A stretch of 64,000 nucleotides of DNA from Hydrangea macrophylla (Eukaryota > Streptophyta > Magnoliopsida > Cornales > Hydrangeaceae). This document shows, one piece after another, positions 46,401 through 57,606 of this stretch; positions within the stretch are counted from its first letter, which is position 1, and the number at the start of each line of letters is the position of its first letter. Location: contig CM066984.1 in assembly GCA_033977485.1 (NCBI GenBank), forward strand, positions 44,089,100-44,153,099, written 5' to 3'. The position numbers and the translations under genes are program-made. Under the pieces are notes generated by a model. It ran no database searches and was not told the origin of the DNA. It saw nothing but the letters and a program-made list of their open reading frames with translations.

Positions 46401-46861
46401 TGTGTGCATTACACGTTTAATAATTGCGGCGGGATCCCGGGTAAGTTTCCTAGTTCCCTATTCGCACATCATCTTGCTTGCTACTTGAATTATGTGATTT
46501 TTGAATGATATTTTATCGTTAGCAATCTTACACCCTTTTCAATATGCTTTTGTTATGTATATGTACATATGTATTAGTTGAGGGCGTGCTTAGATTAATA
46601 ATTCGATTAAAAAGGATGTTGAGTAGAGGCCTATTACGAGATATGATGAAAGGGGGTATTTTAGTCCGCCGAGCTCCTTCCCCTTTCATTCCATAATCCC
46701 CGGACCCAGTTTATCTTTGGTTTCGCAAGATCGATTTGCTTTTAAAATTGTTTCTTAATTTTCCTCTCAAAAATTAAGTGGCGATTCTTTGTATTTGAAT
46801 TTGAATTTGAATTTGAAAAATGTTTTAAAATTAAAAGTGGGCCCAAATGCCGGTATCCACA
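43476..46861 (+). repeat. B1 3' LTR
   Basis: 3.39 kb, TATAGACACCCC (first G changed to A) to GGTATCCACA. Palindrome array at 44001-44106 and TATATAAATA at 44206-44215. It aligns with the 5' LTR along its length; followed by the GCTGC target duplication. Confidence 0.93.
44001..44106 (+). promoter_or_regulatory. GGCACTCA/TGAGTGCC array, B1 3' LTR
   Basis: Five units (GACACTCACTGAGTGCC, GGCATTCATTGAGTGCC, GGCACCCAATGAGTGCC, AACACTGAATGAGTGCC, and a last decayed one), 100 bp upstream of the TATA box. Better preserved here than in the 5' LTR. Confidence 0.7.
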
Positions 46862-46866
46862 GCTGC

Positions 46867-47266
46867 TGTAGGTGCCTTTGTTGTTGTAGTAAGTGCTGGC
46901 AGGCTACACACTATGGGAAGTTTGTCCCACATCACCTGGGTGTAGAAAAGTAATGTACTATATATGTGTGATTCCAAGTCTCCCTAGTAAGAGGCCTTTT
47001 GGGTAGTGGCCTAAGAACAAATCCGTGCAGGTCTGGGCCTAAAGCGGACAATATCTTACTAAGTGAGACTTGGGTCGTGACAGAATGGTATCTGAGCCTG
47101 ACCTAGCCAGAAGTGTGCCAATATGGACGTTGGGCCCTAAGGGGAGTGGAATGTAACGACCCTTGTGTTGTAGGTGGGCTGCTGTAGGTGCCTTTATTGC
47201 CGCAGTACGTGCTGATAGGCTACACACTATGGGAAGTTCATCCCACATCGCCTGGGTGTGGAAAAG
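46867..47266 (+). mobile_element. TRIM: rest of 5' LTR, core, and start of 3' LTR
   Basis: The 5' LTR resumes at 46867 and ends at 47082 (TCGTGACA), giving 247 bp in all. A PBS matching methionine tRNA (TGGTATCTGAGCC, 47086-47098) and a PPT (TAAGGGGAGTGGAA, 47138-47151) are separated by about 40 bp. The 3' LTR starts TGTAACGACCC at 47152 and is cut at 47266 by element B2. With no coding capacity and about 560 bp in total it is a TRIM. AAAAG (47262-47266) should be the B2 target duplication. Confidence 0.85.
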
Positions 47267-50200
47267 TGTAGACACCCCTATTTTGACCAAACGTCAAATC
47301 TAGAGATTGGTTACCTCTTAAGACCGATGATGACGATGACCGGTGAAATTCTGAGAACTTACAGAAAATTCAAAATCATCAAAGATTCTTTAAGTAAAGT
47401 TTCAAAATCAAAAAATAAAAGAAGGAGAAACTGGGTATTTAAAAGAAAACATGAACGTTGAAGAACGTGTGAGGAAATCAGTCTGAGGGTACATTCAAAA
47501 AAAAATATACATATATAGTAATGATAATAAGATATATAAAATAAAAGAGAGAGAGAGAGAGAAGAAAAGAAAGAGTTCTAAAAATATATAAGGAGAAAGT
47601 GAAAAAAAAAAATTTTAAAAAAAAGTCTTGAAAAGAAAAGAAAAAAGAAGAAAAGAAAAAAAAAAGGAGAAATAAAAGGATATATGGGAATGTATACCAT
47701 GCATATGGGTACATTTTAATAAAGTATATTGCAAATATAAGTACATTAGTATATACTTTACTAGATAAATTAAGTTTATGTTAATATATATGTTGAAAAT
47801 TAAAAATAGGGCAAAATTCTGTTAGCCGCGCCACGCAGGAAAGCCGGCGACACTCAGCGAGTGCTGCGCCGACACTCACTGAGTGCCGCCCGGCATTCAG
47901 TGAGTGCCGCTCGGCATTCAGTTAGTGCTGCAAGCAGTCATCGAGTGACGTGAACTGTAAGAGGCTGCTTTTCTCACATGTTCTAGAAGAAAACTTTGCA
48001 CATGGGTTTTCACCCGAATTTACCCATTCAACGTTATCATGTTGGTCTATATAAACAGACCTTCATCTCCATTATTGGGACTTTTTACTTGACTTTTGAA
48101 CTTTTTACTTAATCTTAGAGAGAGATACAAGTGTTATATATACAATAGAGAGAGAATTGGAGAGAGGAAGAAGAAAGTTTTCTTGAAGAAATTGAAGAAT
48201 TGAAGAAGAATTTGAAGATTTTTGGAAGAGATTCCCAAGAAATAGAAGAAATCCTTGAGGTCATAAAGGTAACCTCTCAATCCTTGGTAGAATTAGGTAA
48301 ATTCAATCACAAGTTCATAGTTCTAGGAACTTTACACATTTTCAAAACCTCTCTTCCAACCCCATTTCATCACACACCACTTAGAGCTTGTGATTGAATC
48401 TCATAACATTTCATTCATTTGGGTCTAAATAGAGCTTTGTATTTAAGAATAAAAGAGTTTTGACTTGAAATTTTCAAATAACCTTTGATTTCTTAAGAAT
48501 AAAAGAGTATTGACTTGAAATTTTCAAATAACCTTTGATTTCATTTCTTTTGTTTATATTCTTCTCATAGGATCTATGAGATATTCAATATCTTATTAGA
48601 TCTCTTTGAGTTTGATCCTCTAGTCCCTTATGATCCTATGATTTATATGGGGATTAAGATTGGCCAAGGTCATATCTATACATAGTTGTTTGGGTTCAAG
48701 TCTTAGCTCATGACTTGGGTCTCCCTACTAGGAATCTTATGGAATCCATACTATATTTCATAGAGATTTGAGTCTCCAAGGACCGTTAATTTGAGAGGAG
48801 AATAGTATATCATAGTTTTAATTTCCTCAAGGATCATATGTTTGAGAGAGGATTTAGATGTAAGTTTTCATAGTTTGTTTGTTGAAATCTAGAGAACTTG
48901 AAAATTCAAGAGTTCATAAGATTGAGTAAGACCATAGTTGCTATGAGATCTATGATGGAAATCCATTAAGGCTAAATCTATGAATCTCTTCATGTTTCAT
49001 TATTTACTCCAATGATCATAATCATATTTGGTCCTAATTCTCTCTAGAATCATGGATCAAGTTTGATTCGAAATATGAACATCAATTTAACAAAGGTGTA
49101 GTGAATCCATAAACCAACTGTGATCAAAGATTTTTATAGAATCATGGTTCATTGGAAATTATATGATACCAATTGGAGGGTGTTCATAATCCATTTAAGT
49201 ACCTCTGTGATTTTTGTTTTAATGAAATTCCATGTCTACGATGGTTTGGTCTTATAATTTCAAAACAAGCAACTCTCTGTCCAAAATTTCAGAATAGTAA
49301 GTCTGTTTTAAAATTAATAAATCAGAACCTTAATCAATCTTTCTTGACCCAAAATAAATTTTTCTAAGTAATTCAACGTGTTAGGAAGATACTCTAAAAA
49401 GATCTAAGTGCTTCTCATTTTTTTGCTATTTTTAGAAAATCGTACAAGATCTCTGGACAGAGAGTTGCAGATTCCTGAGTGATGTCTAGTTTTTTCCACA
49501 TTCCCAGAGATCTAACTGTTCAAACCTTGATTTTATTTTTGGGTTAGAAACTAGACTCATACAGGCATATCATATCCAAAAATCATTAAGATCCAACCGT
49601 TGGAAGTATGGTTTTTCTATCTTTTAAAATCTGGTCTGCTCTATGTAATTAAGGAAATATAGTCACTGTTTTTGTCTAGTCTCATTGATTTTAACTTAAA
49701 TGGTTTCCTAATGTCTTGGGACCCAAATTATGTTTTGAATAATGATAATTTAGCTTCAATCCAGAGGCTAAGTGATCCAAACTAGTGAATAAATTCATAT
49801 CTCATTCTTGTTCATATTTATTCATTCATTCATTTACATTGATGCTTATGATTAGAACTAGTTCTTGGATAAAGTTGGACTTAGTTGAACCTAATTGAGC
49901 ATAATCATGGATTCCTTATGATCATGTCGGGATTATAGCACCCCTATATGGACATCACATTGGCTCTTAGTTGAGACTTATATATGTATAGAGATGCTAT
50001 GTCTCCAACTAATCAAAAGGAATTCACAGTTTTATCAATTCTTCCTTTACTTGATAGATCTAAGCTAGAGATTTAGGATTGGTTATTTGATGTCATATTA
50101 TTGTATGAAGCATGTGGACTAACCATTGTTTTGTAGCGCTTTGAAGGTACGACTTCTCATCCCTTCTCTAATTTATTTCATTTGTTGATTTTATTGATTT

Positions 50201-50743
50201 TTTGACTCCATATGCGCTACCTTAGACTAGGTCTTGCCTTATATATTTATGTGTAAATAGAGACCTTTTCTTAGGATTTATATTCTTGCATGCATTGCAC
50301 GTTTATATTCGTGGTTGGATCCCGGGTAAGTTCTCTAGTCCCCTATTTGCACATCATTTTGCTTGCTACTTGAATTACGTGGCTTATGAATGATATTTTT
50401 TCGTTAGCAATTTTGCACGCTTTTAGACATGATTATGCTATGTATACTTATATCTATGTATTAGTTGAGGGCATGCTTAGATTATTAATTCGATTAAAAA
50501 GGATGATGAGTAGAGGCCTATCACGAGATAGGATGAATGGGGGTGTTTTAGTCCGCCGGGGTCCTTCCTCTTTCATTCCATAATCCCCGGACCCAGATTT
50601 TCTTTGGTTTCGCAAAAGATCGGTTGCTTTTAAAAAATACTTTCATAATTTTCCTAAAAAAATTAAGAGGGGACTCTTTGAATTTGAATATGAAAATTGT
50701 TTTAAAATCAAAAGAAAAGTGGGCCCAAATGTCCGTATCCACA
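47267..50743 (+). repeat. B2 5' LTR
   Basis: 3.48 kb, TGTAGACACCCC to CGTATCCACA. Homologous to both B1 LTRs. Palindrome array at 47848-47950, TATATAAA at 48048-48055. It has a local duplication at about 48435-48545 (AAGAATAAAAGAGT.TTGACT twice). Confidence 0.92.
47848..47950 (+). promoter_or_regulatory. GGCACTCA/TGAGTGCC array, B2 LTR
   Basis: Five units (GACACTCAGCGAGTGCTG, GACACTCACTGAGTGCC, GGCATTCAGTGAGTGCC, GGCATTCAGTTAGTGCTG and a decayed one), about 100 bp upstream of the TATA box at 48048. Confidence 0.68.
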
Positions 50744-52102
50744 ATCTGGCGACTTTGCTGGGGATCGAACCCAGAATCTCTGATTTCGCAGACCAGAATT
50801 TCTGATTTTGGGTTCACTCAAGGATTAGACTTGAAAGCATCCTTTTAATCAAATTAATTAAATTTTGTGTGCCCGTTGCATTGTACTTGCATGACCAGCC
50901 GGTCGATTGCATGGAACTATGACCTTGGAGGCTCAGGGTAACCCGGTCGGTCAAGCCATCATGGGATCGTGTGATCACCCTTGATCTTGTACCTTATGTT
51001 GGTATATGAAGCATCCTATCGGGTGTGTGTCAAGGGTCCGTTATTTGACCAAAACCCGGTTTTTGCATGATAGCTTCTATAGAACCTTTCAAAAATAGGA
51101 AATCAATTCTTGATTACGATTATGTGCTAGGGAGTTTATATGCCTAGAAGGGATTATTTGAGATGATGACGATGCTTGCTTAATATAGAATGTATAACTT
51201 TTTAATCAAATTTGAGCAATTCTCTTCATGTCTCATGACATTTGAGAAGATGGCGAATCTTGATTAAAAGATTACACTTCTTATATTTTGTTAGCTAAGC
51301 ATCATTGACCTTATATGCATCTGAAATCATGAAAAGTGCGATGATTATCTAATCATGTGATACTCCTACCCAAGAATCCAAAGGTCATTGTTTATGACAT
51401 ATTTTCGGTTAATCATCATCTTTTATCCAAAAAAATTGTTTTGAAAAATCACCCTTTTAAAGGAAAAGTCCAAGATTCATTTTCTTTAAACAAGTAAAAT
51501 CCAATCATCTTTTATTGACAAATATTTTCACGTCCTCACTTTCAGAATAAAAATCCAAAAAAAAAAAAAAAAAACTCAGGAATCGTTTATGGGAGAAATG
51601 CTTCTCAAATGAATTTCAAAGCAATATTTTAATCCAATCATCTTTGTTGAGCATTTAACATCCTCATTTTCAAAAAAATTCCAAGAATAATTTTCAAAAG
51701 TATCACATCACCCAAGAGATACTTTTTAAGAGAAATTCAAATTTTTTCAAAAATATCCAACCTTTAATAGGGTAATGAGGATCGCAATGAAAGAAGAAAT
51801 CGGCATATTTGACATGGATGATGATTTTATGTGCTTATGTGTTTATATGCTAGGACTAGGATCTTCTTTTCTTTGGCATATAAAATAGGCGCACACACAC
51901 ACACACATGCATCGCATCCGTGTGACATATGAGCTATTCATAAGAATTTCACCAAGCATTTTTCAAAAAATTAATAAAGTTGTTTGAAAATTGATTAAAA
52001 ATAAAAATAGTTGTAGGCAAGATAGCATTGAACGCCAGGACAGTTTGGGTCAGGGATTCAAGTGCAAGATTAGTACGAAGAGAGCCAGAGACAGAAAGAG
52101 AA
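50744..52102 (+). other. B2 PBS and leader
   Basis: The PBS TGGCGACTTTGCTGGGGA (50747-50764) has one change from the A1 form. The remaining leader matches that of B1 at 11507-12852; an A-run (about 51559-51574) and a short (CA)n run (about 51890-51906) are present. No gene is seen. Confidence 0.7.
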
Positions 52103-53460
52103 ATGGACCAGGAACAACATACTGCAAAAATAGCACAATAAAAGAAAGAATGGATCAAATGATGGCCATGTTGGAAACACTGCCAAAGGCCAGTAATTGA
52201 TCCACCGATAATCGACCCTCCTCCATTTTGGGTTGTGGAAGATGATTGGTTTGAGGATCCAGATGCACCTAGAGCTGACACACCTAGGGCAGAAAGAGAG
52301 AAGATGGAAAAAGCTGAGAAAGAGCGTATCGAGATGAAGGAGAAGGTGGCAAAGCTATAGAAAGTTGTCCGCAAATCCGACGGGGCTGACAGCTATCTAC
52401 TAGAGAAAGAAGGTTTATTTGAGGGGACTAGGGAAAAACTACCAGTTGGTTTCAAGATGCCAGAGATAGATAAGTTTGATGGTTCTGGAAACCCTAAAAA
52501 CCACATGAGGATGTGCATCGGGGCCTTTCAGCCAAGTGGTCTGAGTCCTGTCAAGATGGCCATGCTGTTCCAGCAAGCTTTATCCTGGTATTTCACATTA
52601 GAACCGAGCAAGAGTTGCATATGGGGGGAAGTGGTGAAGGCTTTTGTCACCCAGTATCAATACAATCAAGAGCTTGAAGTAACTGTGAGAGATCTAGAGA
52701 CGACTATGCAAGAGAATAGAGAGTCGTTTGCTGAATTCTTGACGCGATGGAGGGGGAAGGCTGCAAAAATGACCCAACAGACACCAGAGAAGGAACAGAT
52801 CTGGATTGTAATAAAAAATCTCCAGAGCATCTATTAAGAGAAACTCATGTACCAGTGTATTCATACCTTTGCAGATTTATTTAAAATTGGATCCAGGATC
52901 GAGGATGCAATCAAGGATGGAAGGATTAGGAAGGAGGAATCCCAAGGGAACTGATCTAGAAGACCGTTTTATGGAGGGAACACGGGAAACCAGGTAGCGA
53001 CTGATGTCAATGTTCTGAGGAAGGAAGGTGCATCCAGACCGAGATTGGGGGGACAACCTCATTAATTCACTGATTTAGGGATCTCATTGACCACCACTCT
53101 TAAGCAATTAATTGAAAAAGGATATCTATAGCCACTAGACCCAAGGCCAATGCCTGATCCCCTCCCACCAGGCTTCAATGCAAACCTCTACTGTGAATTT
53201 CACCAGGCTCATGGCCATACAATTGATCGATGCATTAGGCTAAGGCATGAGGTACAAAACCTGATTGATAACAAGGCCATTTCCCCTCCACCTGCAGATC
53301 AGCTACATGTGACTCAGAACCCGCTCCCCAACCATCATGCTGTACCACCACCACGGAACATCAACTTCTTAGATGCTGAGAAGGAAGCCTTCGACCGATC
53401 CGTATTGATTGTGCCAGTAGGACAAGCTACAAAACTTATGATTTCCTAGAAGATCAGAGG
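52103..53460 (+). pseudogene. gag: B2 gag (Tat-type)
   Basis: Starts at ATG 52103 by alignment with B1. The longest open part (52457-52837) holds IDKFDGSGNPKNHMRMCIGA, LSWYFTLEPSKSCIWGEVVK, VTVRDLETTMQENRESFAEF and WRGKAAKM. After stops, RIEDAIKDGRIRKEE, then the zinc-binding segment NLYCEFHQAHGHTIDRCIRL (about 53180-53240), which keeps the C..H..H..C residues lost in B1, and LRHEVQNLIDNKAI. Stops lie near 52199, 52358, 52835, 52952, 53063 and 53130. Confidence 0.87.
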
Positions 53461-53901
53461 ATATACCTTATAGCAGTCGAGGAAGAGGATTGGCTGATAG
53501 GAGGAGAAGAGGAACAAGCATTTGAGAAAAAATTGGAGAATAAAATCCTCCAAATCAATTGGTGGGATCCAAACAATCCTACTGATAACTCCATTTGGGA
53601 GGAGGAGGTGTACAGTGACACAGAAGGTCTGTGGTCTGAAGGAGAAGAAGAGGAAAATGCTCAAGAAGTGGTCAATCATGCTAAGCTACATGGGTTAGAT
53701 GGGAATGATTTAAAAGAAGGGAAAAAGAATGATCTTGGGGAAAATAGAGAAGAAGGTCAAGCGTTACATAAGCATTTCATCAAGAAAGGAAGAGATTTCC
53801 CCTACTGTGGCTTTCCATAGCCATGGGTGGACTGCAAAGATAAATACTTGAAGCCAGGGTTTGAGATCTCTTTTTTACATGAATTTGCTGACTATGAAGA
53901 T
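53461..53901 (+). pseudogene. B2 linker, protease deleted
   Basis: An acidic linker (NWWDPNNPTDNSIWEEEV, DTEGLWSEGEEEEN) passes directly, near 53770, into KKGRDFPYCGFP and then KPGFEISFLHEFADYED. In B1 these two blocks are separated by the protease, so a deletion has joined them. The frame is cut at YED by the Athila-like insertion and resumes at KDPYLQ at 61034. Confidence 0.65.
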
Positions 53902-54529
53902 TGACACGCCTAAAAAGTTGTGCGCTCTTGTGCAACACCCAAGTATAGGTGATCGTACAAGTAATATAGTACTGGATGTCCAGGTCGATCCCACAGGGAA
54001 GGAATAGGGAGAATGTCTACTAAGTTATAACCTAAAGAAAATGAAAAAGATGAATATACGGGTGGAGGTTCTAATGAATCCTACTTAATTAAATTAAACT
54101 AAATAATAAACTAAAACTTATAGAAACATGACTAATTAAACAGATAAACTAAAGGTGTTGGAAATACGTGAATCCACATTGATCCTAACCATCTACCATG
54201 CACATTCGTTAACGTTCTATGGAGTTCATTCCTTTTCAGCATTCCGTATTTTTCTAAAGATAAAGAATCAATAGCCCTTTCATGACCGGGAGTACATCAT
54301 TATAGTTGATTTAAAATACTGGGAAGATGGTTTAAAACAATGGTAATTACTTGCACTCTAAATGGTGTTAGCATTCAAAGTGGTTTTCAAACGTCATTGA
54401 AGAAAAGACCTTAAGGCTTTAAGTTCTAAAAACTGTTGTGACAAACTGAGTTTATAGGGACAATTTGATGATAGATTTCTAAAACAGAAAGTCATGGAAT
54501 ACTTAAAAGAATATCTCAGGAATCAACAA

Positions 54530-54651
54530 GTTCGATCGATCGAAGCGCTCTCGATCGATCGGACATCATCATCCTTCAATCGATCGAAATGCCTTCGATC
54601 GCTTGACTATGGCTCTGGTTCGATCGATCGAAATACCTTCGATCGATCGAG
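54530..54651 (-). promoter_or_regulatory. TTCGATCGATCGAA array, downstream of TATA (3' LTR)
   Basis: Six palindromes (TTCGATCGATCGAA, TCGATCGATCGG, TTCAATCGATCGAA, TTCGATCGATCGAA, TTCGATCGATCGAG and one decayed unit) about 355-475 bp downstream of the TATA box, hence in the predicted transcript. Confidence 0.65.
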
Positions 54652-55055
54652 CCCAAGGTTTCTAAAGATTGCATGGAAGAGGTTGGGAATCAATGTTTCA
54701 TCACATATTCCCAACGTCTAAACTACGAAAACATAATAAAACTAATACAGAAACAGTAAAACCAAACAATCATAACAACTATACCAATAAACAATCAAAT
54801 GCGATAAAGGAATAGAAAAACCTGGAAATAATCTAAAATTAACTTGTAGTAATCATGAAGTCCACTTGAATCTTCAATAATCATCAATATATTAATGAAA
54901 AAGAGGAATCTGACCTAATCTACTCCTAATCTAACCCTAAAACTACCCTAAACTGCTATTTTTCGCGTTCTGGAGCGTCCTCTCTTCGTCTGGCGTCAAA
55001 ACGACTTATATATAGGGTTCCTGCAGAGTTTACGCAACTTTTGGGTGAATATAAA

Positions 55056-55125
55056 GTTCGATCGATCGAGCTTAGTTTGATCAATCGAAGGTTCGATCGA
55101 TTGAACTCTCCTCAATCGCTTGAAC
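55056..55125 (-). promoter_or_regulatory. TTCGATCGATCGAA array, upstream of TATA (3' LTR)
   Basis: Four units (TTCGATCGATCGAG, TTTGATCAATCGAA, TTCGATCGATTGAA, CTCAATCGCTTGAA), 40-110 bp upstream of the TATA box on the minus strand. The last two resemble units in the copia LTR array. Confidence 0.65.
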
Positions 55126-55530
55126 TTCTCTGATTTTGACAGCTCTGCGCACCGATGGGAGAATGACCATAACATTTCACTCGGACCTCGGATTGACCTT
55201 CCGTTTGCGGCCACGCGACCATACCTCAAAGATCTACATTTTATATCTCTGGGAAAAGCTTCCAAATCTGAAGTCTTCATTGTCAAAAATGGCATTTTCC
55301 CAGCTGCTTCTGTTGTTCTATTCACCAGAATCACTTTTCTTTTGCTCCACTTCATTGATTTACATCATAATACCTATAAAACAATGCAAAAACATATATT
55401 TTATCATTAACACAATAAGAAGAACATTGTTATTAGAATGCACCTAAATGTAGGGACTTTGGGGATAAAAATATGCATAAAGGACCATGTAATAAATACG
55501 CTATGAATATGCACTTTTCACCTCGAATCA

Positions 55531-57606
55531 CACCCCCCAACTAGCTCGTTGCTAGTCCCTAGCAATGAAGTGAACTACAACAATGTTTATTTAACTCTAA
55601 TAATTAAAAATAAAAGCATGTAAAAATCCTAAATCACTTTCGCAGGAATCGCGATTGCATTTAGCATATGCAACAAGCCTTTAAACCCCTAGGTTCACCC
55701 TAGTGGACGAGTATTGTCTCGTGAGGGTTTGCAGTGAATCTACCCACAAAATTTATATTTATGGTAATGGTTCCCATTTAAATATTTTCACAAAATTTTT
55801 CCTCTCATTTTGCAATATAGTTGAGCTCAACAATCTCATGAAACTCTCTAGTAAGCTATAGCAATGCAACACACACATTAAAGTTAATCTACTATCAAAG
55901 TCATTAGAATATTTCATAGCTATTAATCTTCAAGTGTGTGTGTGAATGGACAACCAAAATACAAAACTTTAATTTCAAAGCTTGCATAACCTAAGATACT
56001 ATCAAGACGTTCATTTTGACTCAACTCTCACCGGGATTACACTCTCAAGATGAAATCACTCTGAATTAGGTGTAATAATTATCACTCATAATATGGAAGC
56101 TATAAAGAGTAAATGGAATTGAATCTAATGCTTCTCATATCTAATTAGAAAAACGGACATTTTGTAGTGCACAAAGTCTCATGAAAGGATACTTTTCACT
56201 AGAAGAGCGAGATACCGTGGAAAACTCTCTTTTTACCTTATCTTCAAATCCAATTTACTTAAAATCATCAGGACTTTGAAAAAGAGGTGTTAAGTTAAGA
56301 AGAAAGAGGCTCATGATATTCAATTGGGACAAAGGATGTGATTGGAATGTCTACTACAACTTTTCAAACTTCCCCACATCTCCAATCTCTCTCTTCTTCT
56401 TATTATTATGTTTTCCTTTTCTTTTGTAACAACCATTGGCATATTTTATTCTTTTTTTCATGCTTTTCTTTTCATTTTTTTTTCATTTTTTTTTCTTTTT
56501 GCCAACTTTTCCTTATTCACACTACCAAACCTCTTGTCAATGTAACACATCCCAATCACACCTAAATAAAGAACTGAGGCTTGAGCTCCTAATTTGGAGT
56601 TAGGTAAAGACTTTAGGATTGTGAAGACAAGGCGATTATGATAAGTTCAAGAGGTGAAGTAAAAAAATAACATATAGGTAGGCTAAGGCTGTATTATCCA
56701 TGTATGGTCAAAAGATAGTCTAAATCATCTTTTAAGTTAACAGGATTATTCATTTCAGTAAATTCAAAAGCTCTAGATTTGGTAAATCCTGAACGTTCTC
56801 TTCTAGTGATCAGTCAAAGTGAAGAAGAAAAATGAGACTTTCAACGAATTATAACGCTTTTCAAAAAGTAAGAGTAATTTTATAAAACCCTCAAAAATAA
56901 AAGAATGGCACAAAAGCTCACTTGGGTTATTAGTCTCCACTACAATCTCTCAAGACACCTAAGCTACGCTTACTAATCCATTTTAGCTAAGTACAAGGTT
57001 GTCACAACGTGCTCAAAGTTGTTTGAAGTATAAAAAGTATAAAACATACTATACCTAAGATAGTAAAGAAACTACCATAGTGTATCACATACTAGTAACA
57101 TACAGAAAATAACACTACTGCATCATAACTAACTACATTAACTATGAGAGAAATACGAGAACCATTTTATTATCTTAAAAAAAATTAAAAAATTAAAAAA
57201 TTTTATTTTTAACTTACTGAGTCATGTTGCTAAGCAGGTGATTTACATTAAAGCATAAAAAAGAAAGAAACGAGGCATGCAATGACTCACTCCCCCAACT
57301 AAAACTAAACATTGTCCCCAATGTTCTAAACTAAGCACATGGACATGTAAGGTAAAGCGAGAGAAGGAATGATGTTACCTCGAGGCGTTAATATCCAATT
57401 TTTTTTTATTTTTTATTTTTAAAGTTACCTGCAAAATCATTAGTAGCAACAAGGAAAAATAGAATATAATAGAACTACTCAGTAAATAAATTCGGTTAAT
57501 CAAGAATTTTATCAAAAATTAATAACCGAAAATTTTGAGGATCTTCCCAATGAAATAATTTAACAGTGAGAAGAACATTAGGATCCTCATAAAATTGTAA
57601 CTCCCC
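55531..57606 (-). other. Athila-like element, non-coding region between ORF and PPT
   Basis: About 2.1 kb without recognisable coding sequence, AT-rich, with T-rich runs at 56450-56510 and A-rich runs near 57175-57200. Next to the PPT is a short inverted repeat around AACTAGCTCGTTGCTAGT (55538-55555). Where an autonomous Athila would carry the remaining coding region, nothing is left. Confidence 0.6.

Larger units (their letters stand above)
8153..46861 (+). mobile_element. B1: giant Tat/Ogre-like Ty3/gypsy element
   Basis: LTRs at 8153-11506 and 43476-46861 are flanked by a perfect GCTGC duplication (8148-8152 and 46862-46866), proving that they belong to one insertion. Removing the solo LTR A2 and element C, each with one target duplication, leaves about 22.6 kb, in the size class of Ogre elements. 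Order on the plus strand: LTR, PBS, 1.35-kb leader, gag, protease, RT, RNase H, second RNase H, integrase, then a long spacer with two antisense coding regions and tandem repeats, PPT, LTR. The dual RNase H and antisense genes are Tat-lineage traits. All coding parts have stops or frameshifts, so it is not autonomous now. Confidence 0.93.
53902..55530 (-). repeat. Athila-like 3' LTR
   Basis: Minus-strand LTR from TGATTCGAGGTG (55530) to GGCGTGTCA (53902). TATA box TATATATAAG at 55006-55014. ATCGAT-type arrays lie upstream (55056-55125) and downstream (54530-54651) of it. Confidence 0.92.

Noticed and set aside
43476..46861. Independent solo LTR of family B
   Set aside because: The GCTGC duplication pairs it with the LTR at 8153 and both interrupt the same TRIM site, so it is the 3' LTR of B1.
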